Part shown: piece after piece, positions 10,541-19,620 of the stretch
Position numbering within the stretch: the stretch's first letter is position 1
How the letters are laid out: every line of letters starts with the position of its first letter
DNA from: Phenylobacterium sp.
GTDB lineage: Bacteria > Pseudomonadota > Alphaproteobacteria > Caulobacterales > Caulobacteraceae
Length of the DNA: 64,000 bases
Direction: 5' to 3'
Assembly (NCBI RefSeq): GCF_025351295.1
Contig: NZ_JANXWD010000138.1
Coordinates: forward strand, 1 to 64,000
Position numbers and translations under genes: made by a program
Notes under the pieces: generated by a model
What the model was told of the DNA's origin: nothing
Database searches by the model: none
Seen by the model: only the letters and a program-made list of their open reading frames with translations

Positions 10541-12466
10541 ATGCTCTCTTCTATCCGCAACTTCGCGAAATCCTGGCCCGCCAGGATCCTGATGGCCATC
10601 CTGGCCGTCAGCTTTGTCGGGTGGGGGATCAACCGGACCGGCTTCCAGGCCGTGAATGGTGACGAGGTGATCCGGGCAGGCTCGCGGACCACGGACTCCT
10701 TCGTCTTCAAGCGCGAATACGACAACTACAAGAAGCGTCTTGAGGGGCAGCAGCAGGGCCAGCCGATCCCGCAGGATATGGCCGAAGCCAACCACCTCGA
10801 CACCGTGGTGCTGAACGGCCTGGCCACCCGCGAGGCCTTTTCCGAACTGCTGTCGCGCTCGGGCATCCACCCGTCCGACAAGCTGATCCTGGCGCAGCTG
10901 GAGAAGATCCCCGCCTTCTTCGACCCGATCACCGGCCGCTTCGACAAGAAGACCTACCAGCGCCGGCTGGCGGACAACAGCATGACGCCCAAGATGCTGG
11001 ACGCCGAGATCCGCGACGGCATGGCGGCCCAGAACTGGGGGGCTGGCCTGCAGAACGGTCTGGCCGTGCCGCGCGCCTACGGCGCCCTGGGCTCGGTGTT
11101 CGCGCTGGAGACCCGCGACCTCAGCTACTTCCTGGTCACCCCGCAGAGCGTGCCGCAGCCGCCGGCGCCCACCGACGCCCAGCTCGCCGCCTTCGTGGCC
11201 GAGAACCGCAGCCGCCTGAGCCTGCCGGAAATGCGGCTGATCACCGTCGTGGCCTTCGCCCCGCCTCCGCCCGAGTCGCTCGGCCCGGTGGACCCGGCCG
11301 CGCTCAAGAAGCGCTACGACTTCCGCAAGGACACGCTGTCCAAGCCCGAGACCCGCACCCTGGTGCAGATCCCGGCCAAGACCCCGGCGATCGCGGACCA
11401 GGTCGTGGCCCGCCTCGGCCGCGGCGAGGCGCCCGCTGCGATCGCCAAGTCGCTGGGCGTCGAGCCGGTGGAGTTCGCCGACAAGCCGGTCACCGCCATC
11501 CCCGACCGCAAGGCCGGCGTGGCGGCGTTCAAGATGATGCCGGGCCAGGTCGGCGCCGTGCAGGGCGACCTGGGTTTGACGGTCATCAAGGTGGTCTCGG
11601 TGACCGCCGGGCGCGAGATCACGCTGGAGGAAGCCCGTCCCATGCTGGAGGCGGAGCTGCGCAAGACCATGGCCGCCGAGAAGGTCTACGCCCAGGCCCA
11701 GGCCTTCGACGACGCCCACCAGGGCGGCGCGACCCTGGCCCAGGCCGCCGCGAAGGCCGGCGCCGAGGCCAAGACCCTGGGCCCGATCAGCGCCCAGGGC
11801 GTCGACGCCCAGCACCGCCAGCTGCAGGGGTTCCCGCCGAAGATCCTGCAACTGGCCTTCTCGCTGCCGGCCGGCGGCGAGAGCGAGATCACCGAACTCG
11901 GCAACGGCGTCTCCTTCGCCGTGCGCGTCGAGAAGGTGATCCCGGCCCATGTGCCGCCGCTGGACGAGATCCGCGCAGACGCCACCCGCGAGTGGCAGCT
12001 GCGCGAGCTGGTCAAGGCCATGGAGACCCGCGCCACCGCGCTCAGCGCGCGCATCGACAAGGGTGAGGCCCTGGACGCGGTCGCCGCCTCAGCCGGCTAT
12101 GCCCCCGTGAAGGTCGCGGCGCTGTCGCGCCAGACCGCCCAGGCCCATCCCGAGGTCCCGCGCGAGATCCTCGGCCGAGCCTTCGGCTCGAAGCCTGGCG
12201 AGGTCTGGACCACCCGCGCGCCCAACGCCCTGGCCGTCGGCCGGGTCGAGAACGTGCACATGGACCCCAGCCCCGAGGCCGCGCGCCTGGCCGAGACCAA
12301 CCGAGCCGAACTGAGCGCGGCGGTGTTCCGCGAGATGGCCGAGTCCGCCCAGGCCTATTCGCGCACCAAGCTGAAGGTGAAGGTCGACGCCGCCCGCGCC
12401 CGCGCCGCCGCCGGCTTCGGGCCGCTCTCCAAGGACGGCGCCAAGCCCGCGGAGAAGAAGGGGTGA
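10541..12466 (+). CDS. Membrane-anchored peptidylprolyl isomerase (PpiD/SurA N-terminal domain type)
   Basis: MLSSIRNFAKSWPARILMAILAVSFVGWGINRTG...; SurA_N-like helical region and parvulin-like segment. Confidence 0.85.
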   Translation: MLSSIRNFAKSWPARILMAILAVSFVGWGINRTGFQAVNGDEVIRAGSRTTDSFVFKREYDNYKKRLEGQQQGQPIPQDMAEANHLDTVVLNGLATREAFSELLSRSGIHPSDKLILAQLEKIPAFFDPITGRFDKKTYQRRLADNSMTPKMLDAEIRDGMAAQNWGAGLQNGLAVPRAYGALGSVFALETRDLSYFLVTPQSVPQPPAPTDAQLAAFVAENRSRLSLPEMRLITVVAFAPPPPESLGPVDPAALKKRYDFRKDTLSKPETRTLVQIPAKTPAIADQVVARLGRGEAPAAIAKSLGVEPVEFADKPVTAIPDRKAGVAAFKMMPGQVGAVQGDLGLTVIKVVSVTAGREITLEEARPMLEAELRKTMAAEKVYAQAQAFDDAHQGGATLAQAAAKAGAEAKTLGPISAQGVDAQHRQLQGFPPKILQLAFSLPAGGESEITELGNGVSFAVRVEKVIPAHVPPLDEIRADATREWQLRELVKAMETRATALSARIDKGEALDAVAASAGYAPVKVAALSRQTAQAHPEVPREILGRAFGSKPGEVWTTRAPNALAVGRVENVHMDPSPEAARLAETNRAELSAAVFREMAESAQAYSRTKLKVKVDAARARAAAGFGPLSKDGAKPAEKKG

Positions 12467-13995
12467 AGACCGAGCCGCCGCTCGAGGCCTTTCGGACGAC
12501 CTATGACGGCGGCGCCCCCCAGGTCGTCTGGACGCGGCTGATCGACGACCTGGAGACGCCGGTCTCGGCGTTCCTGAAGATCGGCCACGGCAAGCCCTAC
12601 GCCTTCCTGTTCGAGTCGGTGGAGGGCGGCGCCTTCCGCGCGCGGTACTCGATCATCACGCTGAACCCGGACCTGGTCTGGCGCTGCCGCGGCGATCAGG
12701 CCGAGGTCGCCACCGGGGCGGACATCGCGGCCGGCCGGTTCACGCCGCAGGTGGGCGGGGCCTTGGACAGCCTTCGCGACCTGCTGGCCGCCTCGCGCAT
12801 CCAGCTGCCGGACGGCCTGCCGCCGATGGCGGCCGGCGTGTTCGGGGCCCTGGGCTACGACACCATCCGGCTGGTCGAGCGGCTGCCGAACGTCAATCCC
12901 GACCCGCTGGGCCTGCCCGACGGGATCATGGCCCGGCCGTCGATCGTCGCCATCTTCGACGCCATCGCCCAGGAGATCGTCCTGGTCACCTCGGTGCGTC
13001 CGAACGGCGCGCCGGCGGCCGAGGCCTATGCCGCCGCCGAGGCCCGGCTGGCCGCGGTGATCGCCGACCTGCGCAAGCCGACGCCGCCGCTGCTGGGCAC
13101 GGCGCTGCCCGAGCCCGACCGCTTCACCACGCCCGTCGACCGCGAAACCTACCGGGGCATCGTCGAACGGGCGAAGGAATATGTCCGCGCCGGCGATGTC
13201 TTCCAGGTGGTGCCCAGCCACCGGTTCCGCGCACCCTTCCCGCACGACCCGTTCGCCCTCTACCGGTCGCTGCGGCGGACCAATCCCTCGCCATTCCTGT
13301 TCTTCCTGGACTTCGGCGACTTTCACCTGGCCGGGTCGTCGCCGGAGATCCTGGTCCGCCTGCGCGACGGCAAGATCACCATCCGCCCCATCGCCGGCAC
13401 CCGTCCCCGCGGCGCCACGCCCGAGGAGGACCGCCGCCTCGAGCAGGAGCTGATCGCCGACCCCAATGAGCGCGCCGAGCACCTGATGCTGCTGGACCTG
13501 GGCCGCAACGACGTGGGCCGGGTGGCCATGCTGAAGCAGAAGGGCGCGAACGAACCGCCGCCGGCCAGCCGCGCGCCCCGCGTGCGGGTCACCGCCAGCT
13601 TCTTCGTCGAGCGCTACAGCCACGTCATGCACCTGGTCTCCAACGTCGAGGGCGATGCGCCAGACGGCCTGGACCCGGTCGACGTGGTGATGGCCGCCCT
13701 GCCCGCCGGCACGCTATCGGGCGCGCCCAAGGTCCGCGCCATGGAGATCATCGACGACCTGGAGAGCGAGAAGCGCGGCCTCACCTATGCCGGCGCAGTC
13801 GGCTATTTCGGCTCCGACGGCTCGGTCGACACCTGCATCGTGCTGCGCACCGCGCTCTTCAAGAACGGCATGATGTACGTCCAGGCCGGCGGCGGCGTGG
13901 TGGCCGATAGCGACCCCGACGCGGAATACAACGAGACCCTCCAGAAGGCCCAGGCGCTGCGCAGCGCGGCAGAGGAAAGCTGGCGGTTCATCTGA
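12463..13995 (+). CDS. trpE: Anthranilate synthase component I
   Basis: GTG start overlapping the upstream stop by 4 bp; SPFLFFLDFGDFHLAGSSPEILVRL...ITIRPIAGTRPRG...ELIADPNERAEHLMLLDLGRNDVGRV...LPAGTLSGAPKVRAMEIID. Confidence 0.97.
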   Translation: MKTEPPLEAFRTTYDGGAPQVVWTRLIDDLETPVSAFLKIGHGKPYAFLFESVEGGAFRARYSIITLNPDLVWRCRGDQAEVATGADIAAGRFTPQVGGALDSLRDLLAASRIQLPDGLPPMAAGVFGALGYDTIRLVERLPNVNPDPLGLPDGIMARPSIVAIFDAIAQEIVLVTSVRPNGAPAAEAYAAAEARLAAVIADLRKPTPPLLGTALPEPDRFTTPVDRETYRGIVERAKEYVRAGDVFQVVPSHRFRAPFPHDPFALYRSLRRTNPSPFLFFLDFGDFHLAGSSPEILVRLRDGKITIRPIAGTRPRGATPEEDRRLEQELIADPNERAEHLMLLDLGRNDVGRVAMLKQKGANEPPPASRAPRVRVTASFFVERYSHVMHLVSNVEGDAPDGLDPVDVVMAALPAGTLSGAPKVRAMEIIDDLESEKRGLTYAGAVGYFGSDGSVDTCIVLRTALFKNGMMYVQAGGGVVADSDPDAEYNETLQKAQALRSAAEESWRFI

Positions 13996-14045
13996 CGGCG
14001 CGGAACGGAATTGACCTCCGCGATGCGCGATGCGAAGCCGGAACC

Positions 14046-14447
14046 ATGCGCGGCCGAGGCTTGAGCACGATGTCGGGACGGGCGCGGCGCCTGGGCGTGG
14101 CGCTGCTTGTCCTCGCCGCCGTCATGCTCCGCGCGGCCACGCCCGCGGGCTGGATGCCCAACCCTCAGGGTGCGACGGGCGCGCCGTTCGTGATCTGCAC
14201 GGGGACCGGCAGCCAGCTGCTTGAGCTTGACGGGCAAGGCAAGCCCACCACGCCCGAATCCGGCAAGCATCGCGAACTCTGCGCGTTTGCCGGCCACCAT
14301 TCGGCGCCCGCTCCAACGCCGGACCTGGACTCCGACCGGGTCACGTTCGTCAGCTTCACAGCACAGCCCGCGGCGCGCAGCGCGCCGCGGGCCGCCGCCA
14401 TCCGCCATCGGGAACAATCCCCGAGAGCGCCCCCCACCACAGTCTGA
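14046..14447 (+). CDS. DUF2946-like small exported protein
   Basis: N-terminal hydrophobic segment, ATPAGWMPNPQGATGAPFVICTG...CAFAGHHSAPAP; the spaced Cys and ATPAGWMP pattern resembles DUF2946. Confidence 0.6.
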   Translation: MRGRGLSTMSGRARRLGVALLVLAAVMLRAATPAGWMPNPQGATGAPFVICTGTGSQLLELDGQGKPTTPESGKHRELCAFAGHHSAPAPTPDLDSDRVTFVSFTAQPAARSAPRAAAIRHREQSPRAPPTTV

Positions 14448-14528
14448 GCCTGGCCGCGCGCGTCCCGCCAGTCGCCTATGCGCCGCTGGGCGGGATGCAT
14501 CGACACTTCTCGGATCTCTGGAGCGCCC

Positions 14529-15443
14529 ATGCGCAATCTCATTCTGCTGGCCTGCTCGGCGGGCCTCACGGCCACGCTCTGCGCCGGCTCCGCGACGGCC
14601 CACGCCGTGGCCGGCAACCGCTTCTTCCCGGCGACCCTCAAGACCGACGACCCTGGCGTCGCCGACGAGCTTTCGCTGCCGACGATCTCGTCATTCAAGA
14701 CCGGAGACGACCCGATGCAGCGGCAACTGGATGTCTCCGGCGAATATTCAAAGCGGCTGACCCCCAAGCTTGGCATCTCGGTCGGCGAGACCTGGACGCA
14801 GCTCAAGACCAGCGGCCTCGGCAAGGCCCAGGGCTTCCAGAACCTGGAGGTCACGGTGAAGTACCAGGCGATCACCAGCGCCGAGCACGAGACCATCGTG
14901 GCGGTTGGCCTGAGCACGGAGTGGGCTGACACGGGCGCCGACAGGGTCGGCGCGGAACATCACTCGACGTTCACGCCGAGCGTCTATTTCGGGAAGGGTG
15001 GCGGCGACCTGCCGGACAGCCTGACCTGGGCGCGGCCGCTCGCCCTCACCGGCGTCGTCGGCTACGCGATTCCGGACCGGTTGCACGATGGCGCGGACCG
15101 CAATCCCAGCGTCCTGCACTCCGGCTTCGCGCTGGAATACAGCCTTCCCTATCTGGCCTCGCACGTGAAGGATTATGGCCTGCCCGATTTCCTGAACCAC
15201 CTGACTCCCCTGGTGGAAGCCGACTTTGAAACCCCGGTCGCCCACGCCTCCGGCTCCCGGACGACCGGAACCATCAATCCCGGCGTCATCTGGGCGGGCC
15301 GCTACTACCAGCTGGGGGCCGAAGCGACCTTTCCCATCAACCACGACAGCGGCCGCGGCGTCGGCTTCGTCGTGCAACTGCACGTCTTCCTCGACGACCT
15401 GTTCCCCAGGTCGATCGGCAAGCCGGTCTGGTCTGGACAATGA
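14529..15443 (+). CDS. Exported protein, probable outer-membrane beta-barrel
   Basis: Signal peptide MRNLILLACSAGLTATLCAGSATAHA; alternating amphipathic strands; overlaps copC by 4 bp (ATGA). Confidence 0.65.
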   Translation: MRNLILLACSAGLTATLCAGSATAHAVAGNRFFPATLKTDDPGVADELSLPTISSFKTGDDPMQRQLDVSGEYSKRLTPKLGISVGETWTQLKTSGLGKAQGFQNLEVTVKYQAITSAEHETIVAVGLSTEWADTGADRVGAEHHSTFTPSVYFGKGGGDLPDSLTWARPLALTGVVGYAIPDRLHDGADRNPSVLHSGFALEYSLPYLASHVKDYGLPDFLNHLTPLVEADFETPVAHASGSRTTGTINPGVIWAGRYYQLGAEATFPINHDSGRGVGFVVQLHVFLDDLFPRSIGKPVWSGQ

Positions 15444-15802
15444 CCCGGGCCGCCCTCCTCCTCGTGACCGCCCTGGCTCTGGGCCCGACCCAGGCCGGCG
15501 CCCACGCACGGCTGCTGCACGCCTTGCCGAAGGTCGGAGCGACCGTCAGCCGCGCGCCGGCCGAACTGCGGCTGTGGTTCAGCGAGGCCATCGAGCCGGC
15601 GTTTTCCACCATCACCCTCTCGGGCGCCGACGGCCGCCCCGCGACGACCGGCCGCCTGTCCCTCGACCCGCAGGATCGCCGCGTGGCAATCGTGCCGATC
15701 CCGGTCGCCTTGCCGCCCGCCGCCTATCGCGTGCGCTGGCGGGTGACCTCGACCGACAGCCACCGGACGGAGGGCGACTTCACGTTCACGATCAAACCTT
15801 GA
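15440..15802 (+). CDS. copC: CopC-domain copper-binding periplasmic protein
   Basis: Signal peptide, then mature HARLLHALPKVGATVSRAPAELRLWFSEAIEPAFSTITL...LPPAAYRVRWRVTSTDSHRTEGDFTFTIKP; His1 and DSH copper ligands conserved. Confidence 0.9.
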   Translation: MTRAALLLVTALALGPTQAGAHARLLHALPKVGATVSRAPAELRLWFSEAIEPAFSTITLSGADGRPATTGRLSLDPQDRRVAIVPIPVALPPAAYRVRWRVTSTDSHRTEGDFTFTIKP

Positions 15803-15873
15803 GACGATAGCGATGCGGCGGGAGCGCGGAGTGGGGAGGGCAAGCCCCAGGCGCTGAGTCGTGGGCGTGCGCC

Positions 15874-16077
15874 CTACCCCGGTGCGCTCGCGGCCACGTG
15901 CTCGGTCTGCAGCGGCGGGGCGAGCACCGCCACCGCCGCGAACATCACGGAGGTCAGGGCCAGGGCCGTCGCCGCGACCAGCGCCGGCCATAGCGGGTCG
16001 CGGCGCCGGGGCGTGCGCAGCAGCCCGCGGGCCCGCTCAATAGCGATAGGATCGAGGGTCGAGTCGCTGAACCGCAT
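15874..16077 (-). CDS. Small single-TM hypothetical protein (67 aa)
   Basis: MRFSDSTLDPIAIERARGLLRTPRRRDPLWPALVAATALALTSVMFAAVAVLAPPLQTEHVAASAPG; C-terminal part of the longer ORF 15874..16938, whose N-terminal part is antisense to trpG. Confidence 0.6.
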   Translation of the reverse strand: MRFSDSTLDPIAIERARGLLRTPRRRDPLWPALVAATALALTSVMFAAVAVLAPPLQTEHVAASAPG

Positions 16078-16128
16078 GGCCGCAGCATCCCGCTTGGCGC
16101 GCGGCGCGGCAACGCCTAGAGAAGCCAC

Positions 16129-16719
16129 ATGATCCTGGTGATCGATAACTACGACAGCTTTACCTACAACCTCGTCCACTACCTGAACGAGCTGGGGGCG
16201 GAGACGGTTGTCCATCGCAACGATGCGATCACCGTGGAAGACGCCCTGGGTCTGCGGCCCGAAGCCGTCCTGCTCTCGCCGGGACCTTGTACGCCGAATG
16301 AAGCCGGGATCTGCCTCGGACTGGTCAGCCGGGCTCCGGAATCCCTGCCGATCCTCGGCGTCTGCCTGGGCCATCAGGCGATCGGCCAGGCGTTTGGCGG
16401 CGCGATCGTCCGCGCCCGCGCGCTCATGCATGGGAAAACCAGTCAAATCCATCACACCGACACCGGTGTGTTCGCCGGGTTGAAGAACCCGTTCACAGGC
16501 ACGCGATATCACTCGCTTTCGGTCGAAGCGGGCGATCTGCCGCAGGTGCTGGAGGTCAACGCTCGCACCGACGACGGCGAGATCATGGGATTCCGCCACC
16601 GCACCCGGCCAATCCACGGCGTCCAGTTCCACCCGGAATCCATCGCCACCGAGTGCGGCCACCAGCTGCTGGGCAACTTCCTGGACCTGGCCGGCGTGAA
16701 GCGGCTCGCCCAGGTCTGA
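16129..16719 (+). CDS. trpG: Anthranilate synthase component II (glutamine amidotransferase)
   Basis: [25 protein letters not shown]...[16 protein letters not shown]...[17 protein letters not shown]...[14 protein letters not shown]. Confidence 0.97.
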   Translation: MILVIDNYDSFTYNLVHYLNELGAETVVHRNDAITVEDALGLRPEAVLLSPGPCTPNEAGICLGLVSRAPESLPILGVCLGHQAIGQAFGGAIVRARALMHGKTSQIHHTDTGVFAGLKNPFTGTRYHSLSVEAGDLPQVLEVNARTDDGEIMGFRHRTRPIHGVQFHPESIATECGHQLLGNFLDLAGVKRLAQV

Positions 16720-16732
16720 CGCACGCCACCCG

Positions 16733-17746
16733 ATGTCCGATGCATTCAAGCCGCTGCTGACGCGCCTGGCCGATGGCGGGACGCTCTCCGAGGACGACGC
16801 CGGGGAGTTCTTCGCCGCCTGCCTGCGCGGCGAACCGACGCCGTCCCAGGTGGGCGCGGCGCTCACCGCCATGCGCATGCGCGGCGAGACCCTGGGCGAG
16901 ATCGCCGCCTGCGCGCGGGCCATGCGCAAGGCGGCCATCCACCTGGACCCGCCCTACCCGACGCTCGACGTCTGCGGCACCGGCGGCGATGGCCTCCACA
17001 CCCTGAACATCTCCACCGCCGTGGCCTTCGTGGCGGCCGGTGGCGGCCTGAAGGTCGCCAAACACGGCAACCGGGCGCTCTCCTCCAAGTCCGGCGGAGC
17101 CGACGTGCTCACGGAACTGGGCGTCGCCATCGACCCCGGGGCCGAGCGCCAGCTCCAGGCCCTGGACCGGGCCGGAATCTGCTTCCTGTATGCGCCGGCC
17201 CACCATGGCGCCATGCGCCACGTCTCGCCGATCCGCGCGGAGCTGGGGTTCCGGACGATCTTCAATCTGCTGGGCCCGCTGACCAATCCGGCCGGCGCCC
17301 AGCGGCAGATCGTCGGCGTGTTCGCCGAGCGCTGGGTCGCGCCCCTGGCCCGGGTGCTGGGCGCGCTGGGCTCCGAGCGGGCCTGGGTGGTCCACAGCGG
17401 CGGCATGGACGAGATGTCCACCACCGGCGAGACCAGCGTCGCCGAACTGCGCGAAGGCCAGGTGCGGCTGTTCACCGTCACCCCCGAGGCGGTCGGCCTG
17501 AAGCGCGCCGCTCTGGCGGACCTGACCGGCGGCTCGCCCGCCCAGAACGCCGCGGCGCTTCGGGTGCTGCTGCAGGGCCAGCCGGGCGCCTACCGCGACA
17601 TCGTACTCCTGAACGCCGCCGCCGCCTTCCTGGTGGGCGAGAAGGTCGAGACCCTGCGCGAAGGCGTCGACCTGGCCGCCCAGGTCATCGACGACGGCCG
17701 CGCTCAGGCCGCGCTCGACCGGCTGGTGGAGATCGCCGGCCGATGA
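16733..17746 (+). CDS. trpD: Anthranilate phosphoribosyltransferase
   Basis: [54 protein letters not shown]...[15 protein letters not shown]. Confidence 0.97.
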   Translation: MSDAFKPLLTRLADGGTLSEDDAGEFFAACLRGEPTPSQVGAALTAMRMRGETLGEIAACARAMRKAAIHLDPPYPTLDVCGTGGDGLHTLNISTAVAFVAAGGGLKVAKHGNRALSSKSGGADVLTELGVAIDPGAERQLQALDRAGICFLYAPAHHGAMRHVSPIRAELGFRTIFNLLGPLTNPAGAQRQIVGVFAERWVAPLARVLGALGSERAWVVHSGGMDEMSTTGETSVAELREGQVRLFTVTPEAVGLKRAALADLTGGSPAQNAAALRVLLQGQPGAYRDIVLLNAAAAFLVGEKVETLREGVDLAAQVIDDGRAQAALDRLVEIAGR

Positions 17747-18516
17747 CCGACATCCTGGAGCACATCGCGGCCTACAAGCGCCAGGAGGTGGCCGTCCGCA
17801 AGGCCGCCGCGCCGGTCGCCAACGACCGCGCCTCCGCCCCCCGCGGCTTCCGCGCCGCCCTGGACCGCGCCCATGCGCCCGGCCGCTTGGCCCTGATCGC
17901 CGAGATCAAGAAGGCCTCGCCCTCCAAGGGCCTGATCCGCGCGGACTTCGACCCGCCGGCCCTGGCGCGCGCCTACGCGGTCGGCGGCGCGGCGTGCCTC
18001 TCCGTGCTCACCGATGGCCCCAGCTTCCAGGGGGCCGACGCCTTCCTCACCGCCGCCCGCGAGGCCGTTGCCCTGCCCTGCCTTCGCAAGGAATTCCTCG
18101 TCGACCCCTGGCAGGTGGCCGAGAGTCGCGCCCTGGGCGCCGACGCCATCCTGGTGATCCTGGCGATGGTCGACGACACCCTGGCCGCCGAGTTGATGTC
18201 CGAGGCCCGGCGGCTCGGCATGGACGCCCTGGTCGAGGTCCACGACGCCGCGGAGATGGCCCGCGCCGGGCGCCTGGGCGCCGACCTCGTGGGCGTCAAC
18301 AATCGCGACCTGCGGACCTTCGTCACCGACCTCGCCGCCACCGAGCGCCTCGCCGCCGCCGCGCCGCCCGGCGCCCTGCTGGTCACCGAGAGCGGCATCG
18401 CCACCCGGGCCGATGCCGCGCGCCTCGAGCGCTCCGGCGCCGCGGCCATGCTGGTGGGCGAGAGCCTGATGCGGCAGTCGGATGTCGCCCAGGCGACTCG
18501 CATCCTGCTCGACTGA
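17743..18516 (+). CDS. trpC: Indole-3-glycerol phosphate synthase
   Basis: [49 protein letters not shown]...[13 protein letters not shown]...[12 protein letters not shown]...VTESGI. Confidence 0.97.
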   Translation: MTDILEHIAAYKRQEVAVRKAAAPVANDRASAPRGFRAALDRAHAPGRLALIAEIKKASPSKGLIRADFDPPALARAYAVGGAACLSVLTDGPSFQGADAFLTAAREAVALPCLRKEFLVDPWQVAESRALGADAILVILAMVDDTLAAELMSEARRLGMDALVEVHDAAEMARAGRLGADLVGVNNRDLRTFVTDLAATERLAAAAPPGALLVTESGIATRADAARLERSGAAAMLVGESLMRQSDVAQATRILLD

Positions 18517-18602
18517 GTCGCCGCCGCGCTCGGCACGCGGCTCCAACACATTGGATTCATGTATGTTTTGGCGCCAAACGCCTGTAACTTGACATTAATG
18601 CG

Positions 18603-18617
18603 GAACACCTAGAGAAC
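18603..18617. promoter_or_regulatory. LexA (SOS) box upstream of lexA
   Basis: GAAC-acctaga-GAAC, the reverse complement of the alphaproteobacterial consensus GTTC-N7-GTTC; downstream of TTGACA (18589-18594) and 40 bp before the lexA ATG. Confidence 0.88.
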
Positions 18618-18656
18618 ATCGGCAAGCGTTTGCGCTTTGTTCTTCGAGGTTCCGAG

Positions 18657-19346
18657 ATGCTCACCCGCAAGCAACATGAACTGCTGATGTTCATCCATGA
18701 ACGGATCAAGGAAAGCGGCGTCTCGCCGTCCTTCGACGAGATGAAGGAGGCCCTGGACCTGGCGTCGAAGTCCGGCATCCACCGCCTGATCACCGCCCTG
18801 GAGGAACGCGGCTTTCTGCGTCGCCTGCCGCACCGCGCCCGGGCGCTGGAGGTGATCAAGCTGCCGGAACAGGCGACCGCCGCCGCCCCGCCGCGCGGCC
18901 GCGCGCCCTTCAAGCCGCAACTGGTCGACGGCGGGCCCACCCAGCCGGCCGCCGCCAACGACAGCCGCGACCTGCCGATCCTCGGCAAGATCGCCGCCGG
19001 CACGCCGATCGAGGCGATCCAGCAGGAACGCGACCGCATGCCGGTGCCGGAGAGCATCCTGGGGGCCGGCGAGCACTTCGTCCTGGAGATCGCCGGGGAC
19101 TCGATGATCAACGCCGGCATCCTCGACGGCGACTTCGTGGTCATCAAGCGGACCGACAGCGCCGTCTCCGGCGACATCGTCGTGGCCCTCGTCAACGGCG
19201 AGGAGGCCACCCTGAAGCGCCTGCGCAAGAAGGGCGCCTCCATCGCGCTGGAGGCCGCCAACCCGGCCTATGAGACCCGCATCTTCGGCCCTGACCAGGT
19301 AGCCGTGCAAGGCAAGCTGGTGGGGCTCATCCGCCGCTATCACTAG
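18657..19346 (+). CDS. lexA: LexA repressor
   Basis: [67 protein letters not shown]24 domain [22 protein letters not shown]. Confidence 0.97.
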   Translation: MLTRKQHELLMFIHERIKESGVSPSFDEMKEALDLASKSGIHRLITALEERGFLRRLPHRARALEVIKLPEQATAAAPPRGRAPFKPQLVDGGPTQPAAANDSRDLPILGKIAAGTPIEAIQQERDRMPVPESILGAGEHFVLEIAGDSMINAGILDGDFVVIKRTDSAVSGDIVVALVNGEEATLKRLRKKGASIALEAANPAYETRIFGPDQVAVQGKLVGLIRRYH

Positions 19347-19620
19347 CGCCCACGAACACGAAATCCACGATGAACACCCGCTCGCCGCGCCCGTGGCGGG
19401 CGGTTTTCATGAGCGCCGCCAGGGAGCCGAAGCCGCCTTCGCGCGCCACGGCTTCGGTCACGTCATCCAGGTCGACCTCCTGCAGCCGCGTGACCTCGAT
19501 ATGGCCGTCCAGCAGCGGGTAGCACCCGCCGACCTTCACCTGCGGCCGCTGCCAGATCCGCACGCTGGTGGCGATCTCGCCGGAGCGCACCCGGGCGCGC
19601 AGCGGCCTGGCGAACATCAT
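19327..19620 (-). CDS. ASCH/PUA-like domain protein
   Basis: [90 protein letters not shown]; start overlaps the comEC stop. Confidence 0.6.
   Translation of the reverse strand: MMFARPLRARVRSGEIATSVRIWQRPQVKVGGCYPLLDGHIEVTRLQEVDLDDVTEAVAREGGFGSLAALMKTARHGRGERVFIVDFVFVGASDSGG

Noticed and set aside
16583-17395. Minus-strand ORF opposite trpD
   Set aside because: Antisense shadow; trpD is unambiguous
18639-18652. GTTC-N6-GTTC as a second true LexA box
   Set aside because: Spacing is 6 rather than 7 nt; kept only as a note under the lexA promoter finding
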